This document shows positions 17,725-26,208 of a DNA stretch of 64,000 nt, one piece after another (position 1 is the first letter of the stretch; each line of letters opens with the position of its first letter). Location: the NCBI GenBank assembly GCA_963701325.1, contig OY969604.1:2914001-2978000 (forward strand), in the 5' to 3' direction. Both the position numbers and the translations under genes were made by a program. A model generated the notes under the pieces. That model saw only the letters and a program-made list of their open reading frames with translations, did not search any database and was not told the DNA's origin. The stretch is from Bog-756 sp963701325. GTDB taxonomy: Bacteria; Actinomycetota; Acidimicrobiia; Acidimicrobiales; RAAP-2.

Positions 17725-17765
17725 ACAGCGTCAGGACAGTACCAGTCGGAACCAGGGAGGCAGCA

Positions 17766-18599
17766 GTGGCACCAGAGGGCAACCCGGGCCGGGCGGGCAC
17801 CTTCGACTACACGGGGCGGGTGGTCGTGGTGACCGGCGGGGCGAGGGGAGTCGGGCGGGGGATCGCAGAGGGGTTCCTCGGTGCCGGCGCGGACGTGGTC
17901 GTCTGCGGCCGCACCGAGGTGAGCGGAGACGCACTGCCCGCGGCGGCGGATCACTCGGGGACGGTGCGCCGCGCCGAGTTCGTCGTCGCCGACGTCCGGG
18001 ACGCCGAGCAGTGCGCCGCGGTGGTCGACGCCGCGGTCACCCGGTTCGGCCGGCTCGACACCCTCGTCAACAACGCGGGCGGCTCGCCAGGTCGGGACGC
18101 TGCGACCGCGTCACCGCGCTTTACGGCGTCGGTCGTGGGCCTCAACCTCCTCGGCCCCCTGTACTGCGCCCAAGCCGCCAACGCGGTCATGCAGGTCCAG
18201 GACGAGGGGGGCTCGATCATCAACATCTCCTCGGTCAGCGGGCTGCGGCCCTCGCCCGGTACCGCCGCCTACGGTGCGGCCAAGGCGGGACTCATCAACC
18301 TGACCCAGTCACTGGCCATCGAGTGGGCGCCGAAGGTCAGGGTCAACGCCCTGAGTGCCGGCATGGTGGCGACCGAGGGAGCCCACGAGCACTACGGCGG
18401 ACCGGCCGGGATCGCAGCGATTGCCGCCACCGTCCCGCTCGGGAGGTTTGCCACCCCGGCCGACATCGCCGGGATCTGCCTGTTCCTGGCCTCGCCGCTG
18501 GCCTCCTATGTGACCGGGGCCAACCTGGTCGCCCACGGGGGAGGCGAACGGCCCCCCTTCCTCACTGCGCTCGAGGGGGTCATCGGGACCGTCCGCTGA
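17766..18599 (+). CDS. SDR-family oxidoreductase, Rv3549c-like (steroid C/D-ring block)
   Basis: 277 aa. The cofactor motif is TGGARGVGRGIAEGF, with NNAGGSPGRDA, the catalytic Ser in INISSVSG, and YGAAK carrying Tyr/Lys. Stretches such as GTAAYGAAKAGLINLTQSLAIEWAPKVRVNA and the C-terminal VAHGGGERPPFL recall M. tuberculosis Rv3549c, a KstR2-regulated SDR. The GTG start at 17766 follows GGGAGG. It is divergent from echA20-ipdABC. It probably oxidises a ring-derived hydroxyl in the same pathway; the exact step is inference. Confidence 0.88.
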   Translation: MAPEGNPGRAGTFDYTGRVVVVTGGARGVGRGIAEGFLGAGADVVVCGRTEVSGDALPAAADHSGTVRRAEFVVADVRDAEQCAAVVDAAVTRFGRLDTLVNNAGGSPGRDAATASPRFTASVVGLNLLGPLYCAQAANAVMQVQDEGGSIINISSVSGLRPSPGTAAYGAAKAGLINLTQSLAIEWAPKVRVNALSAGMVATEGAHEHYGGPAGIAAIAATVPLGRFATPADIAGICLFLASPLASYVTGANLVAHGGGERPPFLTALEGVIGTVR

Positions 18600-18764
18600 C
18601 CCCCTCAGCGCGCCCTCGCCTTCGGCCACCGGCAGCATGGCCCTTCTTGCCTCCGACCTGCGGGAAGACCAGGAAGAACGGCTCAAGTTCACCCCGGATC
18701 TGGTCGATGCACCGGTCGTGGCCCGAGAACATGCTCCTGCCCCCGAGGAGGGCGGAACCGAACG

Positions 18765-19502
18765 ATGTCGGCGAAACCGGATCGGGTCGTGCTGACCCAC
18801 CCGGAGGCGACGTTCTCCCTGCTCGGCGCGCCCTACCTCGAGTACCTGCCAGTGATCGACCTCTCCACCGGTCGGCTCCTCGGGATGGAGGCGCTCGTCC
18901 GGTGGCGTCACCCGACCGAGGGGAGGATCTCCCCGGACCTGCTGATCCCGGCTGCGGAGGCCAGCGGGGACATCGGTCCCCTCACCGCGTGGATCGTGGC
19001 CGAAGCCTGCGAAGAGGCCTGTCGTTGGTCGCCGAGCATCCAACTCGGGGTCAACTGCACGGTCGAGCAATTGCGGCGCGGGGAGGTGTCCAAGGCGGTG
19101 GCCCGTGCGCTCGACCAGACCGGGTTCCGCAGTGGCCAGCTCAACATCGAGGTCACCGAGGACGCGGTGGTCGACTCGGTTGCCGCTGCCGATCTCCAGA
19201 ACCTCTCGGAGATGGGCGTCCAGCTCTCGGTCGACGACGTCGGAACCAACTGGTCCTCCTTCGAGCCGTTCAAGCGGCACGCCATCAGCACGGTCAAGAT
19301 CGACGGGTCGTTCATCGCCGGCCTCGAGTCGAATCAGGGCATCAACCGGCTGGTGGTCGAGACGGTCATCCACATGGCGCACTCCCTGGGCATGTCGGCG
19401 ATCGTCGAGTGCGTGGAGACACCCAAGCAGGTCGAGATCGTCCGGGCGTTCGGGGCCGACGCCGCGCAGGGGTTCTTCTTCGCGCTGGCCCATCTCGAGT
19501 GA
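18765..19502 (+). CDS. Stand-alone EAL-domain protein (c-di-GMP phosphodiesterase-like), probably frameshifted near its end
   Basis: 245 aa. EAL motif MEALVRWRHP, GVNCTVEQL, EVTEDAVV, SVDDVGTNWSS (DDFG of active enzymes is DDVG), VKIDGSF, VECVETPKQ and QGFFFA. Most metal-binding acidic residues remain, so activity is possible but not assured. The ATG at 18765 has GAGGAGG upstream. After the TGA, the next frame continues for about 50 coding-like codons (19501-19653, ending GPLDTAS), so the native protein may be longer by about 50 aa with a single-base indel near 19500. The gene is separate from the PAS-GGDEF-EAL gene. Confidence 0.85.
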   Translation: MSAKPDRVVLTHPEATFSLLGAPYLEYLPVIDLSTGRLLGMEALVRWRHPTEGRISPDLLIPAAEASGDIGPLTAWIVAEACEEACRWSPSIQLGVNCTVEQLRRGEVSKAVARALDQTGFRSGQLNIEVTEDAVVDSVAAADLQNLSEMGVQLSVDDVGTNWSSFEPFKRHAISTVKIDGSFIAGLESNQGINRLVVETVIHMAHSLGMSAIVECVETPKQVEIVRAFGADAAQGFFFALAHLE

Positions 19503-19653
19503 GGAAGTGCTGGTCTTCGCCAGGGGCCCAGAGGTCCCGGTGTTCTCCCTCACCGACGTGCGGACGCTGGTCCGTGGCGACGACGAGCCACTCCCCGTCG
19601 AGTCGTTGCTGCACAGCACGGCCGACCCGGGGCCGCTGGACACGGCCAGCTGA
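19503..19653 (+). other. Out-of-frame coding-like tail of the EAL gene
   Basis: This stretch reads EEVLVFARGPEVPVFSLTDV and onward in the +1 frame with strong GC third-position bias, ending at TGA 19651-19653. It looks like the real C-terminus of the preceding EAL protein separated by a one-base change. The rest up to 19802 is spacer with the pnt promoter. Confidence 0.5.
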
Positions 19654-19788
19654 GCGCGGGGTCCGGCCCCGAAGAACGCGTCGGTCCGATCGGCGCGGTG
19701 CGGTTCTCCGTGCCCGGCACCAGGTGCGGCGTCGCACCGCTCGAGCCTCGCCGATGAAATGCGGGTGGTCCGCATCCCCGTTTGCCTG

Positions 19789-19794
19789 TATACC
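19789..19794 (+). promoter_or_regulatory. pntAA: Candidate -10 box TATACC of the pnt operon
   Basis: TATACC ends 8 nt before the GTG at 19803, so transcription would begin at or near the start codon, giving a leaderless mRNA as is common in actinobacteria. No clear -35 box is visible. Confidence 0.35.
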
Positions 19795-19802
19795 TCTTGC
19801 CC

Positions 19803-20985
19803 GTGAAGCTCGCTGTCGTCAAGGAGTCGACCCCCGGGGAACGTCGCGTGGCGATCGTGCCAGAGGTGGCCGCAAAGCTCGTCAAGACCGGGGTCGAGGT
19901 CGTCGTCGAGTCCGGGGCGGCCTCGGCCGCCCGCTTCGGCGACGAGGAGTTCCGGGCAGCAGGGGCGACGGTCGTCGAGGATGCCGCTTCCGCCCTGGCC
20001 GGCGCCCGCATCGTCGCCAGGGTGCAGCCGCCGACCCTCGGAGAGGTCGCTGCACTGCCGGAGGGTGTCTCCACGCTCAGCTTCCTCCAGCCGTTGGCCG
20101 CGACCGACGTGGTGCAAGCGCTGGCGGCCAAGGGGGCAACGGTCTACAGCCTCGACCTGCTCCCGCGGATCAGCCGGGCCCAGTCGATGGACGCCCTCTC
20201 GTCACAGGCCACGGTGTCCGGGTACCGTGCCGGCCTGTCGGCCGCCGAGCACCTCGACAAGTTCTTCCCGATGTTCATGACCGCGGCAGGGACGGTGCCG
20301 CCGGCCAAGGTCTTGGTGATGGGGGCCGGGGTGGCCGGCCTCCAGGCCATTGCGACCGCCCGGCGGCTCGGCGCGGCGGTCCGCGCCTATGACGTGCGCG
20401 CCGCGGCGAAAGAAGAGGTAGAGAGCCTCGGTGCGAAGTTCGTGGAGCTCGGCCTCGAGGCCCAGGAGGGCACCGGTGGGTACGCGAGGGAGCAGTCTGC
20501 CGAAACCCTGGCCAGGCAGCAGGAGCTGTTGGCCGCTGAAGTTGCCGCTGCCGACGTGGTGATCACGACTGCCCAGATCCCAGGGCGCAGGGCACCGGTG
20601 CTGGTCACCGAGGCGATGGTGCGGAGCATGTCGGAGGGAGCGGTGATCGTCGACATCGCCGTGGACTCGGGCGGCAACTGCGAGCTGTCGGTGGCCGGCG
20701 AGGATGTGCTGGTGGACGGGGTGACCGTTGTCGGCATGGCCAACCCGCCGGCCTCGATGCCGACCCACGCCAGCTTCCTCTACGCGCTGCAATGTCGCCA
20801 ACTTCCTCGGGCTCCTGGTCACGGACGGCGAGCTGGCCCCGGATTTCGATGACGAGATCGTCTCCGGCACCTGCGTGGTCCGGGACGGCCGTATCGTCCA
20901 CGCCCCCACGGCCGAGGCGCTCGGCCTGGAGCTCCCGGCGCCACCAGCGCCGGGAGCCGCCGGGCCCGACGAGGCGCGCCCATGA
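19803..20985 (+). CDS. pntAA: NAD(P) transhydrogenase alpha subunit part 1, frameshifted near 20788
   Basis: NAD(H)-binding domain I of proton-translocating transhydrogenase. Seen: KLAVVKESTPGERRVAIVPE, RAQSMDALSSQATVSGYRA, the Rossmann motif VMGAGVAGLQAI and GMANPPASMPTHAS. After SFLYA the frame derails (LQCRQLPR, stop at 20852), while the +1 frame resumes the family sequence NVANFLGLLV through 20985. A single extra base, plausibly T20788 turning CGC into CTGC, explains it. The intended stop overlaps pntAB (ATGA). The first alternative start, TTG 19782, is less likely than GTG 19803. Either a sequencing/assembly indel or a genuine disruption; in the latter case the complex would lack about 60 C-terminal residues of this subunit. 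Confidence 0.85.
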
Positions 20986-21323
20986 GCACGGGGGTCCTCG
21001 AGTTCGTCACGATCTTCGTCCTCGCCGCCTTCGTCGGCAACGAGGTGATCAACCGCGTGCCGAGCATCCTGCACACGCCGCTGATGTCCGGCTCGAACGC
21101 GGTCCACGGGATCGTCCTCGTCGGAACCATCATCATCATGGGTGACGCCCACGGCACGACGCAGCTCGTCCTCGGCTTCCTCGCTGTGCTGCTGGCAACT
21201 CTCAACATCGTGGGCGGGTTCGTCGTCACCGACCGGATGCTCGAGATGTTCAAGGCCAAGCCGGCGGACCGGGCAGCGAAGGCCGCCAGCCCGGAGGCCG
21301 AGGTCGAGGGCGGCCCCGAGTGA
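20982..21323 (+). CDS. pntAB: NAD(P) transhydrogenase alpha subunit part 2 (membrane)
   Basis: 113 aa small membrane subunit (domain II half) with about three hydrophobic helices: FVTIFVLAAFVGNEVI, AVHGIVLVGTIIIMG and LVLGFLAVLLATLNIVGGFVVTDRML. The closing GGFVVTDRML is a family hallmark. Together with PntB it forms the proton channel. Start and stop overlap pntAA (ATGA) and pntB (4 bp), a tightly coupled operon. Confidence 0.92.
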   Translation: MSTGVLEFVTIFVLAAFVGNEVINRVPSILHTPLMSGSNAVHGIVLVGTIIIMGDAHGTTQLVLGFLAVLLATLNIVGGFVVTDRMLEMFKAKPADRAAKAASPEAEVEGGPE

Positions 21324-22720
21324 CGCTCGACGACTGGATCGACCTCGTCTACCTGCTGACCGCGGTCGGGTTCATCCTCACCCTCAAGGGACTCAGCTCA
21401 CCCAAGCACGCCCGCAACGGCAACCTGCTCGGGGCGGCCGCCGCCGCCGCGGCGGTCGGCGTCACGTTTGCGTATCCCGGCGTCCGCGCCCACACCCTCA
21501 ACCTCGTCTTGACCTTCGTAGCCATGGCCCTCGGCGCGGCGATCGCGGTGCCCACCGCCCGCCGGGTCAAGATGACCGCGATGCCACAACTGGTGGCCAT
21601 CTTCAATGGGGTCGGCGGTGGGGCGGCCGCCCTCATCTCCATCCTCTACTTCCTCATCGAGGACCCGACCAAGCCGGCGACCTACCACCTCGTCGAGGTG
21701 GTGCTCGGGGTGCTCATCGGGTGCGTCTCCTTCTCCGGCAGCGCGATCGCCTTCTCCAAGCTGCAGGAGCTCATGACCGGCCGGCCGATCACCTATCCGG
21801 GCCAACAGGGCATCAACGCGATCGTCGGACTGGCGCTGGTCGGCCTGGCCGTCGGCACCATCGTGACCGGCGACGTCCCGCTGCTGGTGGCCACGGCCCT
21901 GCTCTCGCTGGTCCTCGGGGTCATCTTCGTGCTCCCGATCGGCGGGGCCGACGTGCCCGTCCTCATCTCTCTGCTCAACTCGTTCACCGGGCTGGCGGTG
22001 GCGGCGTCTGGATTCACCCTCGACAACAACCTGCTCATCATCGCGGGCACCCTGGTCGGCGCCTCGGGCATCCTGCTGACCCGGATGATGTCCAAGGCGA
22101 TGGGCAGGTCGTTGGCCAACGTGCTGTTCAGTGCCTTCGGCTCCGTGGTCACCGCAGGGGCGGGTGCCGACGGCACCGGCGAGACCCGGACGGTCCGGTC
22201 GGGGACGCCCGAGGACATCGGGGTGCTGCTCGCCTATGCCCGCAAGGTGGTCATCATCCCCGGGTACGGGCTGGCGGTGGCCCAGGCCCAGCACACCGTG
22301 CGCGAGCTCGCCGACCTGCTGATCGCACGCGGCGTCGAGGTCTTCTACGCGATCCACCCGGTGGCCGGGCGCATGCCCGGCCACATGAACGTGCTCCTGG
22401 CCGAGGCGAACGTCCCCTACGACGAGTTGAAGGAGATGGACGAGGCCAACCCCGAGATGTCGACCGCCGACGTGGCGCTCGTGGTCGGTGCGAACGACAC
22501 GGTCAACCCGGCGGCCAAGAGCACCCCGGGGAGCCCCATCTACGGGATGCCGATCGTGAATGCCGACGAGGCCGAGAACGTCGTCTTCCTCAAGCGCTCG
22601 ATGCGACCCGGCTTCGCCGGCATCGACAACGAGCTGCTCTTCGACGAGAAGACAACCCTGCTGTTCGGCGATGCAAAAGACACCCTGGCCAAGCTGGTCA
22701 AAGCGGTGCAGGAGGCGTAG
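21320..22720 (+). CDS. pntB: NAD(P) transhydrogenase beta subunit
   Basis: 466 aa with an N-terminal membrane domain of about eight or nine helices and a C-terminal NADP-binding domain III. Seen: LTAVGFILTLKGLSSPKHARNGN, FNGVGGGAAALI, FSGSAIAFSKLQ, IPGYGLAVAQAQH, IHPVAGRMPGHMNVLLAEANVPYD, VVGANDTVNPAA and SMRPGFAGIDNELLF. These are diagnostic of PntB. Uses the proton gradient to reduce NADP with NADH, supplying NADPH for the P450 and reductase chemistry nearby (inference). The stop at 22720 is 5 nt before a 12-bp inverted repeat. Confidence 0.95.
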   Translation: MTLDDWIDLVYLLTAVGFILTLKGLSSPKHARNGNLLGAAAAAAAVGVTFAYPGVRAHTLNLVLTFVAMALGAAIAVPTARRVKMTAMPQLVAIFNGVGGGAAALISILYFLIEDPTKPATYHLVEVVLGVLIGCVSFSGSAIAFSKLQELMTGRPITYPGQQGINAIVGLALVGLAVGTIVTGDVPLLVATALLSLVLGVIFVLPIGGADVPVLISLLNSFTGLAVAASGFTLDNNLLIIAGTLVGASGILLTRMMSKAMGRSLANVLFSAFGSVVTAGAGADGTGETRTVRSGTPEDIGVLLAYARKVVIIPGYGLAVAQAQHTVRELADLLIARGVEVFYAIHPVAGRMPGHMNVLLAEANVPYDELKEMDEANPEMSTADVALVVGANDTVNPAAKSTPGSPIYGMPIVNADEAENVVFLKRSMRPGFAGIDNELLFDEKTTLLFGDAKDTLAKLVKAVQEA

Positions 22721-22725
22721 AATAA

Positions 22726-22757
22726 CACTCACAGTGGGTAGGATTCCACTGTGAGTG
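22726..22757. promoter_or_regulatory. Perfect 12-bp inverted repeat upstream of the secreted FN3/repeat protein gene
   Basis: CACTCACAGTGG, 8 nt, then CCACTGTGAGTG. It may serve as the pntB terminator (no T-run) or as an operator for the gene starting at 22888. Its GAGTGG/CCACTC arms match the motif seen near 2668, 2954 and 26440, which favours a regulatory role. Confidence 0.5.
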
Positions 22758-22887
22758 GAATACATTGCATTGCCGCAGGTCCATCCCGTACCGTCGTCCT
22801 GATCACAGATGTGGTCCACGCCCCGCACCGGGGAAGGCAGTGGTGCTCGAGGGACGTGTTGCAAGACGAATCCGGGGGGTTTGATCT

Positions 22888-25005
22888 ATGAGCAGGTCCC
22901 GTTCACACGTTGGACATGAAGGATCGGGGACGACGGTGCCCGGTCGGCGCGTCGGACGCGCCAGGACGGTCCTCGGGTCGCTCGCCGGCGTCGGTGCGCT
23001 GGCCGTCGCCAGTGTGGGCATCGCGCTCGTGGCTCCGTCGACAGCGGACGCCGTACCGAACAACCCTGCCAACAACCCGACCGCGCCGGCCATCTCCTAC
23101 GAGGTCGACTGCACCACCGGATTCCAGACCGGTGTCGCCGCGCCGTTCGTGACGACGCTCCTGGGCAACACGACCATCAACTCGGCCCCGCCCACCGGTG
23201 TGAAGTTCGGCTTCACCGGGACCGCCGCCACCACCATCGTCGGTGCCTTCATCGCCAACATCTATGAGAACGGTCTGGGCAGCGGCACCTCCCAGCTGCA
23301 GTGGACCGAGACGATCGGGTCGACCGACGGCCACGCCACCGGGAGCTACGTCTTCAATTCGAAGACGATCAGCGAGCCGGACGGCGGGGGCACCACCCCG
23401 GGAACCGTGACCTGGACCAAGGGCTCGACCACCCTGACCACGACCGGTGGCGGTTTCGCGGGCATCGCGGTCGGTGACGGCATCGCCTCGGGCCAAGCCG
23501 GGATCAACCAGGCAGCAACCGTGGCGACCGTGGCCTCGAACAACGACTCGATCACCATCAGCCTGCCGACCACGGCAGCGGCAACCACGGGCGACGGCGC
23601 GACGCTCAGCTGGGGCGCGACCACCGTGTTCAGCCAAGCCATCAGCACCGGGAACGTCTTCACCACCAAGGGAACGGCCGGCGGAACCGCCGGGATCGGC
23701 CTGGTGAGCGCAACGCAGTTCACCGCTGAGGAGCTCGTCACGTTCGGGGGGGCCACCGGAGTCGGGCCGAGCAACTGCCTGCTCACCGGATGGACCGGAC
23801 CGCCCACGCCGGTCGCGGGCCCGCCCCAGACGGGCGGCTCGAGCCCGACCGGGGACACCGAGCCTGTGCTGCCGGCCGGGAGCACGACCCCACTGATCAG
23901 CGCCTCGCCGGTCAAGGTGCAATCGGCTGCGTTCGTGGACCTCAACGGGGTCGCCACGGCGCCCTCGGCCCCGACCGGGGTGAGCGCTACCGCGGGTCCG
24001 GTCGGTGGCGGCTATGCGACCGTCTCCTGGACACCCAGTTCTGACAACGGTGCGGCGATCACGAGCAACGTGATCACCGCCTACCAGGGCGCGACCGCTG
24101 TCGGCACGACCTCAGTCGGCCCGGTCACCTCGGGCAACGTGGTGGGCCTCCAGACCGGTGTGCCCTACACGTTCACCGTGGCCTCCACCAACAGCGTCGG
24201 GACCGGAGCGGCATCTTCCCCGTCCAACGCAGTCACGCTCGCCGCGCTGCCGTTCACCAGCCCGGCCGGGTTCAGGCTCATCACCGCGAACGGTGGGGTC
24301 TTCGCCCAGGGTGACGTGCAGGCGTACGGTTCGACCGCGTCGATCAAGCTCAACAAGCCGATCGTCGGGGGAGCGAGCACCTCCGACGGCAAGGGCTACT
24401 GGCTGGTCGCCTCCGACGGTGGGATCTTCTCCTACGGCGACGCAGCGTTCCACGGCTCGACCGGCAACATCGCCCTCAACCAGCCCATCGTGGGCATGGC
24501 CTCGACACCAGACGGCAAGGGCTACTGGCTGGTCGCCTCGGATGGCGGGATCTTCGCCTACGGCGACGCGGCGTTCAAGGGTTCGATGGGCGGGCACCCG
24601 CTCAACCAGCCCATCGTGGGCATGGCCTCGACGGCCGACGGCAAGGGCTACTGGCTGGTTGCCTCGGACGGCGGGATCTTCGCCTTCGGCGACGCCCACT
24701 TCCATGGCTCGACCGGTGCTGTCCACCTCAACAAGCCCATCGTGGGCATGGCCTCGACCGGTGACGGCAACGGCTACTGGATGGTCGCCTCCGACGGTGG
24801 GATCTTCAACTTCGGTGACGCCCCATTCGACGGGTCACTCGGCGCATCGCATCCCGCAGCACCCATCGTGGGCATGGCGCCGAGCTCGATCGGTGGCTAC
24901 TGGCTGGCCGACACCGGCGGCACGGTCTACGCACTCGGTACGTCGTACCTCGGTTCGGAGGCCGGAACCCCGCTGACCGGACAGGTCGTCGCCATTATCT
25001 CCTGA
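22888..25005 (+). CDS. Secreted protein with fibronectin type III domain and six-unit WLVASDGGIF repeat propeller
   Basis: 705 aa. The N-terminus is an Arg-rich region, then a hydrophobic stretch VLGSLAGVGALAVASVGIALVAPSTADAV typical of a signal peptide. Residues about 55-355 are Thr/Gly/Ser-rich and of unknown fold. About 357-451 is an FN3-like domain (APSAPTGVSATAGPVGGGYATVSW, TFTVASTNSVGTGAAS). About 452-705 is six 42-residue units with YWLVASDGGIFAYGDAAFHGSxG. No LPXTG or membrane anchor is visible. It probably forms an extracellular adhesive or carbohydrate-binding propeller. Related repeats occur in the CHAP protein at 2918. Confidence 0.85.
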   Translation: MSRSRSHVGHEGSGTTVPGRRVGRARTVLGSLAGVGALAVASVGIALVAPSTADAVPNNPANNPTAPAISYEVDCTTGFQTGVAAPFVTTLLGNTTINSAPPTGVKFGFTGTAATTIVGAFIANIYENGLGSGTSQLQWTETIGSTDGHATGSYVFNSKTISEPDGGGTTPGTVTWTKGSTTLTTTGGGFAGIAVGDGIASGQAGINQAATVATVASNNDSITISLPTTAAATTGDGATLSWGATTVFSQAISTGNVFTTKGTAGGTAGIGLVSATQFTAEELVTFGGATGVGPSNCLLTGWTGPPTPVAGPPQTGGSSPTGDTEPVLPAGSTTPLISASPVKVQSAAFVDLNGVATAPSAPTGVSATAGPVGGGYATVSWTPSSDNGAAITSNVITAYQGATAVGTTSVGPVTSGNVVGLQTGVPYTFTVASTNSVGTGAASSPSNAVTLAALPFTSPAGFRLITANGGVFAQGDVQAYGSTASIKLNKPIVGGASTSDGKGYWLVASDGGIFSYGDAAFHGSTGNIALNQPIVGMASTPDGKGYWLVASDGGIFAYGDAAFKGSMGGHPLNQPIVGMASTADGKGYWLVASDGGIFAFGDAHFHGSTGAVHLNKPIVGMASTGDGNGYWMVASDGGIFNFGDAPFDGSLGASHPAAPIVGMAPSSIGGYWLADTGGTVYALGTSYLGSEAGTPLTGQVVAIIS
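24270..25000 (+). repeat. Six tandem 126-bp coding repeats (42 aa)
   Basis: Successive units encode KGYWLVASDGGIFAYGDAAF and then xGSxGxxxLNQPIVGMAST with high DNA identity between neighbouring units, indicating recent tandem duplication. Outer units are more diverged. Confidence 0.8.
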
Positions 25006-25015
25006 TCGCCCCGGA

Positions 25016-25046
25016 GGTGGGTCGGGCGCGAGTGGCCCGGCCCACC
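25016..25046. terminator. Bidirectional hairpin between convergent genes
   Basis: GGTGGGTCGGGC and GCCCGGCCCACC arms (one T-G pair) enclose a 7-nt loop just after the secreted-protein stop and before the end of the converging PIN-TRAM gene. There is no T-run. Confidence 0.4.
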
Positions 25047-25098
25047 GGACCGGGACCCGGCTGCGGGGCCGGCGTCACGGTCAGGACCGGCAGCAGGG

Positions 25099-26208
25099 TC
25101 AGGAGAGGACGGACCCTCTCGGCCTGACGGACCGGATCGGGAGGTCGACCTCCGGCTCGTCGACGGCCGGATCGTTGGCGAGCTTGGCGAAGACCATGAT
25201 GCCCTGGCTGGTCGGACGGGTGGAGAGCACTGTGACGCCCACCGGGCCCTGCTCGATCAGATGGGTGGCGTCGTTGACCACGACCATGTCGCCGTCGGGC
25301 AAGTACCCCACCGCCTGGCGAGCCTGACGCCCCTCCTTGACCAGTGTGATCACCAACCGCTCGCCGGGGAGGTGGTCGGGTGAGAGCTCGCTGGCAACCG
25401 TGTGCAGGTTGACCGTGGGGAGGTCCCAGGTGGCGGCCGCCTCGACGACGGTCGTCGAGCAGGTCCCGATCCGCAGACCGGTTCGGCGAGCCACCGTGAG
25501 CAGCTTGACCGTGGGGTCGTCGACCTCTGGGACCTCATCGGGTGCGATGTGGACGGCGACCGACATCTCCCGGAGCGCCTCCACTGACTCGAGCCCGCGA
25601 CGGGCCCGACGCGAGCTGACCGGATCGGGGGACTCGGCCACCGAGCGCACGTGGTCGACGACGAACTGCGGGATCACCAATCCACCGGGCAGGAGACCGG
25701 CTCGGCCGAGGACGAGCAGGAAGCGGTCCATGACGGCCGAGCCGTCGACGAGGAGGGCGTGTCCCTCGGGCGGACTGATCGCCGGGGAGAGGATCCGTGA
25801 GAGTCCGATCGCGGACACGACCTGGCGCCCCTTGGCCGAGCCGAGGCGCCACCCGAGAGTGGCGAGCACCCAGGCCAGCCCAGCTGTGACGATGAAGGCA
25901 TATCCGGAGCGGACGAGCACCATCAACGGGAGTCCGAGGACCAGTCCGAGCATCATCCCGGTCGTCGAAACGTTCGAGGCGGCGAACACCTCGCCGGGAG
26001 GAGTGTTGCGGAACTGGAAGACGGCGCGCTGGAGTCCCTTGTCGAGCAGTCGGCCGGCGATGCCGCCGAGGACGTAGCTCACGCCGGCACCGAGCAGGAG
26101 GCCGGTCACGGCTGCGGTCCCCCCGCTGCCGAACGACCGGCCGATCTCGAAGCCGGTCACCGCGCCGGCCAGGACGAAGAGGAGGCGGAAGCCTTCGACG
26201 AAGATCAC
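25099..26208 (-). CDS. PIN/TRAM domain membrane protein (YacL-like)
   Basis: 369 aa. The N-terminal about 130 residues hold three to four hydrophobic helices with Gly-rich turns (GRSFGSGGTAAVTGLLLGAG). A PIN nuclease-like domain follows (HALLVDGSAVMDRF to GLESVEALREM, acidic residues retained). A C-terminal TRAM domain reads LVITLVKEGRQARQAVGYLPDGDMVVV. This architecture matches Bacillus YacL and its actinobacterial orthologues, membrane proteins thought to act on RNA. The start is GTG 26208. The gene is divergent from the GH18 gene. Molecular role is not established. Confidence 0.85.
   Translation of the reverse strand: MIFVEGFRLLFVLAGAVTGFEIGRSFGSGGTAAVTGLLLGAGVSYVLGGIAGRLLDKGLQRAVFQFRNTPPGEVFAASNVSTTGMMLGLVLGLPLMVLVRSGYAFIVTAGLAWVLATLGWRLGSAKGRQVVSAIGLSRILSPAISPPEGHALLVDGSAVMDRFLLVLGRAGLLPGGLVIPQFVVDHVRSVAESPDPVSSRRARRGLESVEALREMSVAVHIAPDEVPEVDDPTVKLLTVARRTGLRIGTCSTTVVEAAATWDLPTVNLHTVASELSPDHLPGERLVITLVKEGRQARQAVGYLPDGDMVVVNDATHLIEQGPVGVTVLSTRPTSQGIMVFAKLANDPAVDEPEVDLPIRSVRPRGSVLS

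Noticed and set aside
14000..17765. KstR2-type operator in the ipd block
   Set aside because: I looked for CAAG/CTTG-armed dyads in the intergenic regions and saw none convincing; direct repeats of another sequence are present instead.
18309..20117. 602-codon minus-strand frame across the EAL and pnt genes
   Set aside because: Antisense to well-supported genes, with low-complexity Asp/Arg/Gly composition.
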